Shown in pieces: positions 45,126 to 56,490 of a stretch of 64,000 nucleotides of DNA; positions within the stretch are counted from its first letter, which is position 1, and each line of letters begins with the position of its first letter. Under the pieces are notes generated by a model. The model made no database searches and was not told the origin of the DNA. It saw only the letters and a program-made list of their open reading frames with translations. The stretch lies in contig NW_022098031.1 of the NCBI RefSeq assembly GCF_002288925.2, positions 17,273,360 through 17,337,359 on the forward strand, given 5' to 3'. Both the position numbers and the translations under genes were made by a program. This DNA comes from Delphinapterus leucas (lineage: Eukaryota > Chordata > Mammalia > Artiodactyla > Monodontidae).

Positions 45126-45436
45126 TTTAGAGTGAAATTTTTCCCAGTAGATATTGAAATATATTTATTTCCATTTTCTCTCCCAGTTTTTGATAGTTGG
45201 ATTGTATCTATTCAGCAGAGCATATAACATTTACATACTGTTCTGGCATATTTGCCTCTATTATTTAGTCTTAATGCTACCCTTATTTTTATTCAACTTA
45301 TACTATCTATCCTTATGCCACAGCTTCTCCTATCATTTTTGGTTATCTGAAGCTGATTTCTCTCATATTATAGCTTGTTTTGTAATATTGGGTTAATTTT
45401 TTTTCTCAGTTATCCTATTTTTTTGGTGTAACCTTG
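45126..45436. other. No gene or classified repeat recognised
   Basis: AT-rich, with an 80-codon hydrophobic frame (+, 45,154-45,396) typical of T-rich DNA. No family resemblance. Confidence 0.5.
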
Positions 45437-45870
45437 TCATTTAGATAATTTTCTTTTTTTTAAATAGCATTTTGTTATTAGCAGTTCTTTTGTGTTACAT
45501 CTGTTAAAATCAGTTCCCTGGGTGGGAGTTGAAGGGTGTCTGGGTGGCTCTTTTGACTGTTTACACCTCGGGATGTTTAAAGATACAGCTATTTTTGCAG
45601 CCTCATCCACTGTTCTGAGATCTGTGTCTTCTGAAACTGTTTCCATCTTTGTTTTTCTTTTTTAACAACTGATTCTGCCTATTAGTGTTGGATTTGACTT
45701 CTAGCAGATTTTCCTCAGTACAATCCTCACCCTGAAAATTTATTTTTTGTTTTTTTTCTGAAGTGATCAGGACTTTTTCTGTGCCCTTTTGAGTCTTTTC
45801 TATATTCACCCTGACTTGGAGTAAGCCAATTTTTCCTAGTTTTACCGCTTGTTCTCAGATCTACTTGCTG
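45437..45870 (-). pseudogene. Possible decayed protein-coding relic (unrecognised)
   Basis: On the minus strand a lysine-rich frame (45,809-45,603, containing NFQGEDCTEENLLEVKSN and KKKNKDGNSFRRHRSQ) overlaps, in another frame, one at 45,646-45,437 (METVSEDTDLRTVDEAAKIA). The two overlap by about 44 bases, as a frameshifted single ORF would. The composition is unlike the surrounding T-rich repeats. I do not recognise the protein and see no clear poly(A) tail or flanking duplication. Chance frames in purine-rich DNA remain a real alternative. Confidence 0.25.
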
Positions 45871-47085
45871 GATATTGAATTAAGAAATAGAGAGGTCTGC
45901 TCCTTTTGGCAATGATTTTGGGGGGGGGGGATTTCTATGATCCAGTGTTTGATGTATCATTAGAATTTGTTTCCTTTCTTTTCCGACTCTGACTGCTAAA
46001 CAAACCAGATACTCTCTGTTTCCAAACAAAAAGAACTTGGAATTTAATACAACTTAATTAAATTATAATATGTAAAGTCAAATTCTTCAAGTACATTTTC
46101 TAATTCATTAATTTTAGCATAAATTATCTCATATATATATAATTATATCTATATACACACTTGTAATCATATACACACACACACACACACAGCTTCTTCA
46201 ACTCTAAGACTTCTATGCAGTGCTTTTTCATGTCTGGTTGTTTTTTATTGTAGCTTAGCCTGCTCATTTTTGTGACTTTATTTTTTATTTTAAAAATATT
46301 TTATACTCAGTTATTTCATATTCTGTATATTATTAGAATACCTAAAGTCCGTAAGAGTCTACACCTAAGCATTTTTATCTTTGATTGTGAGCTTGTACTT
46401 GGCTTATTTAGCAGGTATTTTTGGTGATTTCTTCACCCAAGAGGATGTGTGTGTGTTTGGGACCAGGGTCACTGCATTCTGGAAAAAGTTTAACCATCTT
46501 TCCAGCATTCAGCAAGCATTTTCTGTAGGCATCCCTACCTTTTGTAAATGCTTATAAATCACTGTGCACCCACTTTTAATTTTCATGTCATTTTAATGGG
46601 AGATTAATCTTGATCAATCCTTAGAGTTCATCAGTAAATTAAACTGTATGGTTCATTTTTGTCCCATTTCTCTTTTATGGAAGGCTCTAAAGTCTATCTG
46701 GTATGCCATACTTCTCTATAATTGCTCTTTAACTTTTTCTTTCTCTTATTAGACCATTTAATAACATGTGGTTTATTCATATTTGAGTGAATAAATGGAG
46801 GATTCATATGATAAGTCACCTGGTTTATCTTCTTTGTATTGATACATTCAGGTAACTGAGTAAAAGAGACATTGATTTTCAAAGCATTGGCTGAGTTGAA
46901 CAGATGTTATTGAACTTGAATTCTCTTAACTTTTGGGTTTTTAAAATATTAACTATGACAAAATCTCTGTGATTTATCATGACTTCTTTAAAAAAGCTTT
47001 TTGATATTAGTCATATATTGCTCTAGATTGACAGCCGTTCTGTTAAATTCAATTTTACTGATCTCTAATTTAATCCATTTTAAAT
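45871..47085. other. No gene recognised; microsatellite and G run
   Basis: AT-rich with a G10 run at about 45,920-45,929 and a (CA)n tract at 46,172-46,191. No repeat family or gene that I can name. Confidence 0.55.
46172..46191. repeat. (AC)10 microsatellite
   Basis: Uninterrupted AC run after AT-rich alternating sequence; probably variable in length. Confidence 0.92.
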
Positions 47086-47087
47086 TG

Positions 47088-48530
47088 ATGGACTTTATTT
47101 TTTAGAGAAGTTTTAGGTTTACAGAAAAATTAAACAGAAAGTGCAGAAAGCTCCCATCTATTTCCTTCACCCCCGATCTCCGTTACCCCTATTATAACAT
47201 GTTGCTTTAGTGTGGTACATTTGTTACAGTGATGAATCAATATTGATACATTATTATTAACTCAAGTTCACTCTTGTTGTTGTACGTTCTATGGGTTTTG
47301 ACAAATGTATAATGTCATGTGTCAACCATTACAGTATCATACAAAGTAGTTGCACTGCCCTAAAAACCCTCTGTGCACTGCCTATTCGTTCCTCCCTCCT
47401 TCCTTCTAAACTTCTTTCAGCCAGTGATCTTTTTACTATCTCTATAGTTTTGCTCTTTCCAGAATGCCATATAGTTGGAATCATACAGTATGTAGTCTTT
47501 TCAGACTGACTTTTTTCATTTAGCAGTATGCATTTAAGTTTCTTCCGTGTCATTTTGTGGCTTGGTAGTTCATTTCTTTTTTTTTTTTTTTTTTTTTTTT
47601 TGTGGTATGCGGGCCTCTCACTGTTGTGGCCTCTCCCATTGTGGAGCACAGGCTCCGGACACGCAGGCTCAGTGGCCATGGCTCATGGGCCCAGCTGCTC
47701 TGTGGCATGTGGGATCTTCCTGGACCGGGGCACGAACCCGTGTCCCTTGCATCGGCAGGCGGACTCTCAACTACTGCGCCACCAGGGAAGCCTGTAGTTC
47801 ATTTCTTTTTAATCACTGAAAAATATTCCATCAATTATATGGATATACTACTGTTTATTTTATCCATTCACCTATTGAAGGTTATCTGGATTGCTTCCAT
47901 GTTTTTCAGTTATGAATAGGCTGTGCAGTGGTATCTCTTTGTTTTACTTTGCAGTTCCCTAATGACATATGATGTTGGGCATCTTTACATATGGTTATGC
48001 CATCTGTACATCTTCTTTGGTGAGGTATCTGTTCAGATGTGTTACTCATTTTTTAAAACTCGGTTGTTTTTAAATTGTTGAGTTTTAGGAATTCTTTTGT
48101 ATTTTGGATACATACACTTCATCAGATGTGTCTTTTGCAGTATTTTCTCCCAGACTCTAGCTTGTCTTTTCATTCTCTTATTAGTATCTTTTGCAGAGCT
48201 GAAGTTTTTAAATTTAATGAAGTTCCACTTTCTTTCATGGACTGTGCTTTGGGGGTTATATCTAAAAACTCATTGCCAAACCCAAAGTCACCTAGATTTT
48301 TCTCCTGTGTTATCTTCTAGAAATTTTATGGTTTTGTCATTTCCTTTTACGTCTGTGATCCACTTTGAGATAAATTTTGTGAAAGATGAAAGTTCCATAT
48401 CTAGATTCTTTTTTTATTTTGCATGTTATATCCATTATTTCAGTACCATTTGTGCTGTGTATCTATAAGTATACATTTTTCTACAAATTGCTACTATAGT
48501 AATGCTTCCAAATAGTTCTGTTTGTTCAAA
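47088..48530 (-). mobile_element. Old L1 (L1M-type) ORF2 end and 3' UTR, antisense, with SINE
   Basis: 3' UTR blocks: 'agaagttttaggtttacagaaaaattaaacagaaagtgcag' (47,105), 'tggtacatttgttacagtgatgaatc' (47,214), 'tacgttctatgggttttgacaaatgtataatgtcatgtg' (47,282). ORF2 complement follows from about 47,520: 'aaaatattccatcaattatatggatatac', 'tatccattcacctattgaagg', 'atgttgggcatcttta', to about 48,480. The SINE splits it at 47,582. Confidence 0.9.
47582..47793 (-). mobile_element. CHR-type SINE (short cetacean form), antisense
   Basis: Full-length, with a T run of about 20 as its A tail. The target-site duplication GTAGTTCATTTCTTTTT is exact, at 47,565-47,581 and 47,794-47,810. The frames of 89-116 codons here on both strands pass through the SINE. 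Confidence 0.96.
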
Positions 48531-48534
48531 GCAA

Positions 48535-49105
48535 TAAAATAAAATTGTCTTACCAAGCACATTTCCTTATAAGGTTACATTTTTGCAAACATTAAGATAC
48601 GTTACCACATCAAGAAAGACCCTTGTTAAAGTAACTCAAACTGTGAAACAGTTTAATCTGTGAGCTTAAGTGACTTTCATGTTGTAAAAACAAATTAGGC
48701 CTTCTAAATTTCAAATTATGCTTCTTAGCTATTAGTGTTTTTTGGGGGGAGGGAGGGCTTTCCTTCAATTAAGAATTAAGTGACATCTACACATGGAGTT
48801 GAAATACATGCTATATACCATACTGAACCTTTTTCCCTAAACTGGGTATATTGCAAGGCAGGTTAATATATAGAATTATGTGAAAAATATCACTTAAAAT
48901 TTCACCCTTTATTTAGTTATGCCAGGAAATAAAATACTTTCATTTCTTTTCCCAAACTTTATTATTCCAACTGGTGGACTGAAACAATTGCTTCTATCTC
49001 TTGGGTCCGATAAAACAATTTAGTCCTTTAATTGGTCTTGTTAGATTTGAAAACTGTGCCTTTTTGGGATAATTATTTTTGTTTTCTTACTAATAATTTT
49101 TTTGT
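48535..49105. other. No gene or classified repeat recognised
   Basis: AT-rich; a G-rich patch at about 48,740-48,755 (GGGGGGAGGGAGGG). Nothing else. Confidence 0.5.
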
Positions 49106-49110
49106 GTTAG

Positions 49111-49294
49111 TTGTATACTACCTGCTGAGTCATCAGCTTAGAAACCAGAGGTTAATTTCCTCCCTACTAAATGAAACAGATAATCAGCCATTAGAGGATG
49201 GTTCCTATCCTGTAACTAAGTCTGGACAAGCTGAGGGACAGCCCAGTGCATCACTCAGGACTATTCATGCCATCTGTTCACAAATTAAACCAAA
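49111..49294 (+). other. Weak candidate internal exon
   Basis: A 184-base block is preceded by a T-rich tract ending in TTTGTGTTAG (49,101-49,110), a plausible splice acceptor. It is followed by CAAA|GTAAGG at 49,291-49,300, a good donor match. One frame is open throughout (from GTA at 49,113), giving 60 codons including NETDNQPLEDGSYPVTK and SLRTIHAICSQIKP. The block is richer in GC than its flanks and is not a repeat I recognise. There are no neighbouring exons and I do not recognise the peptide, so it may be chance or a non-coding transcript exon. Confidence 0.22.
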
Positions 49295-49299
49295 GTAAG

Positions 49300-49840
49300 G
49301 ATTTTAATTTGTTACATTCAAAAGCTGTACTGACAAACCCATATGGACATTTTAAATGGCAATAGATAACTGAAACACTTTACTAATATTTCTTGAGTCA
49401 TGGGTTATGGTTTTTTGTAAACTTCCTCTCCAGCAACCAACATGTGGAGAGTATTTTTGACCAGAAGCACAGCTGATGACTATCAAAGCAGATGCTTCTG
49501 GAAGCATTACACAAAGGAATTAAAAAAAAAAAATCTAAGAAGTTATTTCAACCTCATGGCATAAAATTATATCATTTTTATTGAAAACAAATTAAACAAA
49601 TGACTTGAGATTGCTCTGAACTTTTTACGAAATTGTATTTATGAAATACTCATCTCCCCCAAGGAAATATGTGTTGCAAGGTAGAGCTAGTGTATTTCAG
49701 GGTTGTCTCCTATTATGTAGGTGAAACATGTCAGACAATAGAGAGGCAAAGAGCCTCATTTAACTGGGAAGAAGAACTCAGTGAACGGGTCATAGGAAAC
49801 AGTCATGGCCACAGTAATGTTAACTTTTGTTTGTCTGTGA
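49300..49840. other. No gene or classified repeat recognised
   Basis: AT-rich; A run at about 49,522-49,532. A 105-codon frame (49,669-49,986) ends inside the next SINE and has no family resemblance. Confidence 0.5.
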
Positions 49841-49860
49841 TTAAAAATATATGTATATAT

Positions 49861-50220
49861 GGGGCTTCCCTGCGGGTGCAGTGGTTAAGAATCCGCCTGC
49901 CAATGCAGGGGACACGGGTTCGAGCCGTGGTCCAGGAAGATCCCACATGCTGCAGAGCAACTAAGCCCATGTGCCACAATTACTGAGCCTGCACTCTGGA
50001 GCCCGCGAACCGCAACTACTGAGCCCAGGTGCCACAACTACTTACGCCCGTGCGCCTAGAGCCCGTGCTCCGCAATAAGGGAAGCCACTGCAATGAGAAG
50101 CCCGCGCAACTCAAGGAAGAGTAGCCCCTGCTCACCGAAACTAGAGAAAGCCCGTGTGCAGTAACGAAGAGTCAACGCGGCCAAAAATAAATAAATAAAT
50201 AAACTTATAAAAAATAAACA
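49861..50220 (+). mobile_element. Long-form CHR SINE
   Basis: About 360 bp: GGGCTTCCCTGCGGGTGC start, B box GGTTCGAGCCG (49,918-49,928), extended body with repeated 'ccacaactact' units (about 49,973-50,045), and an AAATAAATAAAT tail. Flanks AAAAATATATGTATATATG and AAAAATAAATGTATATCTG form a decayed target-site duplication. The tail is complex (AAACTTATAAAAAATAAAC). Confidence 0.93.
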
Positions 50221-50239
50221 AAAATAAATGTATATCTGT

Positions 50240-50640
50240 GTACATGAGTATATTTGAGACAAATTGTATAACACATTGGTAAAAGTTCTGCTTAATTCAA
50301 GTCCGTGAGAAAGGGTGACAGTAATATAAAATACATCATTATATGAAAAGACATTGATAACTTATTTATACAATTAATGTGATAACTGGTGAGATATTTT
50401 TATTCCTTCCTTAGAATATCTTATTCCCCCACTTCTTTTTTTTGGTAACTTTACTGGATATATGTAGTCAAGATACACAATAGTTTATTCTTTTGCCCTT
50501 ATTCTAAATAAAGAGGAGTGCATTTAATAAGACTTTCATGTAAAGCATGTCTTGCAAAATATATTTACATGTATAATGAGGGCAAGTGATATTCACTTAC
50601 AGACATGTTTGCAGAGTAGTGTCAGTGAATAATCTGGCAC
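50240..50640. other. No gene or classified repeat recognised
   Basis: AT-rich, no notable frame. Confidence 0.5.
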
Positions 50641-50652
50641 GTCAAACGGTCT

Positions 50653-50784
50653 TCTTTCTTTCTTTATTTTTATTTTGGCTGCCCCACATGGCTTGCTGGA
50701 TCTCAGTTGCCTGACCTGGGATTGAACCCGGGCCACAGCAGTGAAAGTGCCAAATCCTAACCACTAGACCACCAGGGAACTCCC
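50653..50784 (-). mobile_element. Short CHR-1-like SINE, antisense (older copy)
   Basis: The complement starts GGGAGTTCCCTGGTGGTC, includes a B-box-like GGTTCAATCCC (complement of 'gggattgaaccc' at 50,718-50,729), and ends in a TTTCTTTCTTT tail at the left. It is more diverged than the cetacean forms. Imperfect duplication TCAAACGGTCT (50,642-50,652) and TCAAGCAATCT (50,785-50,795). Confidence 0.9.
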
Positions 50785-50904
50785 TCAAGCAATCTCTTTT
50801 CATTATGTCATTTTGGATTTTTATAAACTGTATTATTTTCATCTGATGCCCTTAAAACCTATTTTCGTGCTTTCTTAATAATGACATTGATCTAGAACAT
50901 CCAG

Positions 50905-50970
50905 TATCTTTATTTTACAGGTGATTCAACTGAACCTTAGAAAGTTTTCCTGACTTGCCCTTAACAATAT
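50905..50970 (+). mobile_element. MIR core fragment
   Basis: 'Atcttattttacaggtgattcaactgaaccttagaaagttttcctgacttgccc'-type order, seen from 50,908, matches the MIR core ('attttacagatgaggaaactgaggcttagagagg...gacttgccc'). Confidence 0.65.
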
Positions 50971-52670
50971 TTTTTTGGCTTTGAATCTTATGTGTTTTTC
51001 TTTACTTATTCTTATAAATCAAACAATAGATGTCTTGGCATATATGAACTTTAATAAATTTCATAGCATGGTTTGGTGTTTTTCTATGTGTCATGTTAAG
51101 ATGCTACTAACAGAGATGTGTATTTCTAACCTAAAATCTGTTCCTATTTTAAAATACCTTGTAGTAAAGACAGTGGTGTTCTTCTGAGTTTTTTTTTAAA
51201 TTTCAGAATAAAGGAGAGTGATTTAATTTTTAATTATTCTAACAATCACCACTATCACCTCTTGTTGCTTGGTGGAAGGACAGTTATCTACCTTGAGTCA
51301 GCATCTGCAAATCTATGATATAATTAAAGTTGAAGGGAGATTTAACTCTACGTCATTAATCTAAAACACTAGGGGAAATCTAGAAAAATGTACTTCTTTA
51401 CCACCCTTATGTGCCTTTGTTAACTTTTCTTTTGAAATTGTAGGGGAGTATAGAGCTTCAGGAGCAGTTGGTACCAGAATTTGCTAATATTGGGTCTGTT
51501 TAACAAGTAGGTTAAACCTCAATTAGCCAGATTCAGAGTGAGAAATAGAGTGAGCAAGAGGATGAGGAAATATTAAGGCAATCTTTAAAACTCACTTAAG
51601 GTCCAAGGTAGCAAGCAGAATTCAGATTTGAGGTAGAAATGAGGTTAAACCCAAGCAGCCAGGCACCAGCTAAGCCAGATGTTTAAACTGTATAGGGTTG
51701 AAGCAAAATCTTCCTTCCACTCTTTGTTTAAAATAACAATGTAATAAAATAGTATAAAATTACATTTCTGTAATTCCATTTCCTAAAAATTGAGAGGATT
51801 AAAATTCATGACAGTTGTAGGTGAGCAAAGAAAGCAATTTCCCAGAAACAGCAATTCCATGACTATCTGGAATTGCCCTGTAGAAATATTCCAGAAACTC
51901 TGGTTTGACTGGATATGGCTTTTTTTTTTTTTTTTCAGATCTTTCATGTAGTCACTGCAATAGGAATGACTAATAAAATTTAAATTCTGTGCTTGATTTA
52001 TTAACATTTCTTAAGGCTTAGCCTTGTTGTATAGAGTGTCAGTCACAATACAGTAGCCAGTGAAGATAAATGTCAGTGATGCTAATATGATATCAGTGAA
52101 ATCCCAGGACTTTTCACTTGGAGGATTAAGTAACCCAAGGCAATTTATACCGTTTTCTTCCTCATGTGCTCTTGTTTTTAACTATCTACGGAGCCTTAGG
52201 GGCAACCAAGAAAGATTTATTCCTGTAATTTTATTCAGACTGTTCATATGTCTTTCTTAAACCATAACAAGAGCCTACGATGAAGTTGGCTTTATGAACA
52301 AAGCCATATTCTTATCATGCTACATTTTATTGTTAATATACAAAACTTTAATGAAGATATATGACAATTTTTTCCTGCTAGACTACAAGATTTACTAGTT
52401 TTGTATTTTTGTGGGGCTGTGTCTTGTCTGATTACTTTTTGATATCATGTCCTCAAGGGGCTATTCAAATAGAGAAGATGGCCTCTGGAAGCAACAGGTA
52501 GGGGATACTGACATCATGTTTTAATCAGCCCATTAGTCTTTATTAAATATTTACCCTAAACTTCACCTATAATAGCAATATTAAACTACTGTATTTTAAT
52601 ACAAAAAATATTTTTGGAAATGTCATCCAAAAATGATTATTAGAAAACTTTATAAATTTTATATGTTTTA
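50971..52670. other. No gene or classified repeat recognised
   Basis: AT-rich; T run at 51,921-51,936. No frame over about 75 codons. Unique-looking sequence. Confidence 0.55.
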
Positions 52671-52688
52671 TAAGAAAAGTATAAAGTA

Positions 52689-53029
52689 GGGACTTCCCTG
52701 GTAGCTCCATGTTTAAGACTCCACCTGCCAGTGCAGGGAACATTGGTTCAAGCCCTGGTCTGGGAAGATCCCACATGCCGTGGAACAACTAAGCCCGTGT
52801 GCCACAGCTACTGAGCCTGTGCTCTAGAGCCTGCGAGCCACAACTACTGAGCGCACGTGCCACAACTACTGAAGCCCACACGCCTAGAGCCCACGCTCTG
52901 CAACAAGAGAAGCCACTGCAATGAGAAGCCTGTGCACTGCAACGAAGAGTAGCCCCTGCTCACTGCAACAAGAGAAAGCCTGCACACAGCAATGAAGACC
53001 CAGCACAGGCAAAAATAAATAAAATTTTA
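52689..53029 (+). mobile_element. Long-form CHR SINE
   Basis: About 340 bp, GGGACTTCCCTGGTAGCTC start and extended 'ccacaactactgagc' body. The tail is AAAAATAAATAAAATTTT. The target-site duplication AAAAGTATAAAGTA is exact at 52,675-52,688 and 53,030-53,043. Confidence 0.96.
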
Positions 53030-53044
53030 AAAAGTATAAAGTAT

Positions 53045-53425
53045 ACATGAGTTTAAAAAATTATAGAAATAAATTCATAGACATAGTGGAAGCACATGAC
53101 ATGGTTATATGTGGTTTTACTTTTTATTGTGTATTTTTGGTGTTTTAAAATTTTCTACACTGTACATATATCATAAACAGAAAATCTGTAATGTGAAATA
53201 ACAATAACATTTTCACTTATAAAACCAGAATTTTACTATCAAAATTGGTTTTTAGTTGTTACATTATTTTGAATAGGTTTTACAAATCAACTGCACAATA
53301 TTTCATTGTATGTTTAGAAGTGTTGTGGGCTCTAAAGATAGAGAAAGCACCTGTGTGACTTCATTATATTATTTTTGACAGATATTGTATTGTTCTGGTA
53401 AATATGAAATTGTATGATGTGATTT
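53045..53425. other. No gene or classified repeat recognised
   Basis: AT-rich, no notable frame. Confidence 0.5.
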
Positions 53426-53429
53426 CCCC

Positions 53430-53538
53430 CTCTCTAGATTATAAATTTCTTGAGCCCAAGGAGTCTATAATATAGCACTCCTAATATATTTCCCCAAAGG
53501 TCTTAACACTCCTGATTTATTGCCTGAAGTAGGCATTC
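53430..53538 (+). mobile_element. L2-like 3' fragment
   Basis: 'Tctctagattataaatttcttgagcccaaggagtc' resembles the L2 block 'ccactagaatgtaagctccatgagggcaggg'. The match then fades; weak call. Confidence 0.45.
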
Positions 53539-53539
53539 A

Positions 53540-53715
53540 CTAGCTGGGTAGCATTGGATAAGTTACTTAATCCCTCTAAGCATGTTTGCTTTGTTCAACA
53601 GAAAAATTAGGACAATGGACATACTAGCCAAATGTATTGACACAGTTGAGTGGGACACTATAAATGAACATTATGCATAAAGCACAGTGTTTGGCATATA
53701 TTAAGAATTCATATC
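53540..53715 (-). mobile_element. MIR (antisense)
   Basis: 'Ctagctgggtagcattggataagttacttaatccctctaagc' then 'aaaaattaggacaatgg' and 'aagcacagtgtttggcatatattaagaattc' follow the antisense MIR consensus from head to tail. Confidence 0.85.
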
Positions 53716-53762
53716 GTCATAGCCATCAAGATTATTTATTGATATATAATTTTATAGTTCTC

Positions 53763-53791
53763 TATTTTTTTATTGAGATATAATTGACATA
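53763..53791 (-). mobile_element. Left end of an older L1 3' UTR (antisense)
   Basis: A T run followed by 'tattgagatataattgacata' is the complement of the 3' end of a mid-age L1. The rest of that element resumes at 54,978, after the younger sense L1 inserted into it. Confidence 0.8.
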
Positions 53792-54977
53792 ATCATAAGA
53801 AAAATGCAAATCAAAACCATATCACACCTGTCAGAATGGCTATCATCAAGACTGCAAATAACAAATGTTGGTGAGGATGTGAAGATAAAGGAACCCTTGT
53901 ACACTGTTGATGGGAATGTAAATTGGTGCAGTCACTATGGAAAACAAAACAGTATGGAGGTTCTTCAGAAAGCTAAAAATATAACCACCATATGATCCAG
54001 CAATTCCACTTCTGGGTATGTATCTGAAGAAAATGAAAACACTAATTCAAAAAGATGTATGCACCCCAGTGTTGATAACAGCATTATTTACAATAGCCAA
54101 GATATGAAAGCAACCTAAGTGTCCATCAACAGATGAATGGTTAAAGATGTGGTACATCGGGCTTCTCTGGTGGTGCAGTGGTTGAGAGTCCGCCTGCCGA
54201 TGCAGGGGACACGGGTTCGTGCCCTGGTCCTGGAAGATCCCACATGCCATGGAGCGGCTGGGCCTGTGAGCCATGGCCGCTGAGCCTGCGCGTCCGGAGC
54301 CTGTGCTCCGCTATGGGAGAGGCCACAACAGTGAGAGGCCCGTGTACCGCAAAAAAAAAAAAAAGAAAAAGATGTGGTACATATATATATAATGGAATAT
54401 TACTCAGCCATAAAAAGGAATGAAGTTCTTCCATCTGCAACAACATGGATGGACCTAGAGAGTATTATGTTTAGTGAAATAAATTAAACAGAGAAAGACA
54501 ATTTATCACTTATAAATAAAACAAACAAATGTATATAAGAAAACAGAAACAGACTCACAGATACAGAGAACAAACTAGTGGTTACCAGAGGGGAGAGAGG
54601 TAAGGGGGAGGAGCAAGATAGAGGAATGGGATTAAGAGATACAAACTACTATGTGTAAAATAGAGAAACAACAAGAATGCATTGTATAGCACAGAGAAAT
54701 ATAGTCATTATTTTGTAATAACTTTAAATGGAGTATAATCTATAAAAATATTGAGTCACTATTTTGTGCATGAAACTAACATAATATTGTAAATCAACTA
54801 TGCTTCATTAAAAAAAGAACAACATTATGCCAGTTGATAAGAATTCAACTTAGTAATTGGGTGTGTTTGGAAGGTAACTGCTTTCGTATATAACCATTTC
54901 ATTCATTTTATTTCTGTGATAATTATTTTATATTTTTTCATTTCACCACAGTGTAATAAATTCAGTCCAAAAAAAGA
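53792..54977 (+). mobile_element. L1 3' end (5'-truncated) with probable 3' transduction
   Basis: Starts in the ORF2 C-terminal region ('atgcaaatcaaaaccatatcacacctgtcagaatggc') and runs through 'ggtatgtatctgaagaaaatgaaaac' and 'gaatattactcagccataaaaaggaatg'. The canonical 3' end is at about 54,816 ('gtaaatcaactatgcttcattaaaaaaa'). About 150 bases of non-L1 sequence follow, containing AATAAA at 54,955-54,960 and then A7 (54,969-54,975). The target-site duplication GAGATATAATTGACATA (53,775-53,791) recurs with one change at 54,978-54,994, beyond the extra sequence. A SINE is inserted at 54,158. The coding part is dead. Confidence 0.82.
54158..54367 (+). mobile_element. CHR-type SINE (short cetacean form)
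   Basis: Full-length with one change near the start (GGGCTTCTCTGGTGGTGC). The target-site duplication AAAGATGTGGTACAT is exact at 54,143-54,157 and 54,368-54,382. It lies inside the L1 above and is therefore younger than it. Confidence 0.97.
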
Positions 54978-55308
54978 GAGATACAATTGACATATAACAC
55001 TGTGTAAGTTTAAGGTGATTTGATATACTTAACACATTGCAATATCGTTACCACCATTAGTTAACACCTCTATCTCATCACATAATTATTTCTTTTTTGT
55101 GGTGAGGACATTTAATATGAAGTATCTTAACTTTGAAGTATATAATACAGTATTGTTGACTATAATCAGTATTCTGTGCATCAGCTCTCCAGAACTTACT
55201 TATCATCGAGTTGCAAGTTTGTATACTTTAACCAACATTGGTCCCTGGTAATCACCATTCTACTGTTTCCACAAGTTCAGCTGTTTTAGATTCTAAATAT
55301 CAGTGATA
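54978..55308 (-). mobile_element. Older L1 3' UTR (antisense), right part of the split element
   Basis: 'Caattgacatataacactgtgtaagtttaaggtg', 'accaccattagttaacacctctatctcatcacataatta', 'tataatacagtattgttgactata', 'gctctccagaacttacttatc' follow the complement of a mid-age L1 3' UTR in order, continuing from 53,791. Confidence 0.88.
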
Positions 55309-55690
55309 TCATAAAAATTCATATACTGAAGCCCTATCACCCAGTACCTCACAATGTTACTGTGTTTGGAGATAGGGCTTATAATGGGGTAATTAAGTCA
55401 ATACGAGGTCTGTAGGGTGGGCCCTAATCCAATAGGACTCGTGTCCTTATATGAAGAGGAAATTTGCACATGCAGTGAGACAGCTGGGGCATGCTCATAC
55501 AAAGGAAAGGACTCTGTGCGGATGCAGGGAGAAGGCGGCCACCTGCAAGGCAAGGAGAGAGGCCTCAGAAGAAATCAAACACTGGCACCTTGATCTTAGA
55601 CTCCTAGCCTGTAGATTGTGAGAAACAAATTTATGTTGCTTAAGCCACTAAGTCTGTGGTACTTTATGACAGACCTAGCAAACTAATACA
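55309..55690 (+). mobile_element. MaLR (MST/MLT1 group) solo LTR
   Basis: 'Actgaagccctatcacccagtacctcacaatgttactgtgtttggagatagggc' at the 5' side, 'gggtgggccctaatccaataggactcgtgtccttatatgaagagg' in the middle, and 'gagaaggcggccacctgcaaggcaaggagagaggcctcagaag' follow. 'Gtggtactttatgacagacctagcaaactaatac' closes the 3' end. Well conserved, non-coding, no internal retroviral sequence. Confidence 0.88.
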
Positions 55691-55879
55691 GTGACAAAAC
55701 AAGAAGACATGTCCCAATCCCTGCTTCATTTCAACATTATAATGTATAAGATGCCATAATTGACGAAAAGGGGCATATGTTTTAGAAAGGCAAAAATCTA
55801 TGTCTTTTTATCTAGACAAAGTGATTGTTTAACAAAACTCCAATCTATTAATATTGCTGACTAAAGCACTGACATATGA

Positions 55880-56490
55880 ATAGCCTTCTGGCACCCCAGC
55901 CACAACTCCTTATAAAAACTAATAATAAAATAGATATAATAAAAACTATATGATATCGAGGAATAGATGTAACCAAAGATTTTTTTTTAACCTTTAAGGA
56001 GAAAATTTCAAAATACTATTGAAAACCATACAAGAGCAGACATGAATAAATGCAAGAAAACACAACCTATTAGAGGATGAGACTATATTAAAGATTTCAG
56101 TTCTCACTGTATTAAAATACATGTTCAATGCTATCCCAATAAAAGTACCAAAAGTTTTTTCACAGAAGTTGATTGATTCTAAGTTTCGTATGGGATTGAG
56201 AGTATGAGAATAATAAAGGGAATTTTGAAGGCTAGAAACAAGTGGATAAATGTGCTTAAAAGATAAAAAAAAATTTTCAACTTGTAGCAATGTAAACATA
56301 GCACTTGTAAAATAATATAGGAAAATAGTCCAGAAACAGGCCTTATCATATGTGGAATTGCTACATAATATAAATGACATTATAAAAAAATCAGAAAATA
56401 AACTAGTTAATGGTTGGTGCTGATTCAGTTGGCTTTACATATTTAAAAAATAAAATTCAGTTACAACTATGGGATAATACCACTTCACAT
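55880..56490 (+). mobile_element. Old L1 ORF2 fragment (sense)
   Basis: 'Gaggaatagatgtaaccaaagattt' (55,958), 'aaatactattgaaaaccata' (56,011), 'acatgttcaatgctatcccaataaaagtacc' (56,120) follow ORF2 order after the reverse transcriptase core. Highly decayed; the antisense 128-codon frame at 55,994-56,380 is an artefact. Confidence 0.7.
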
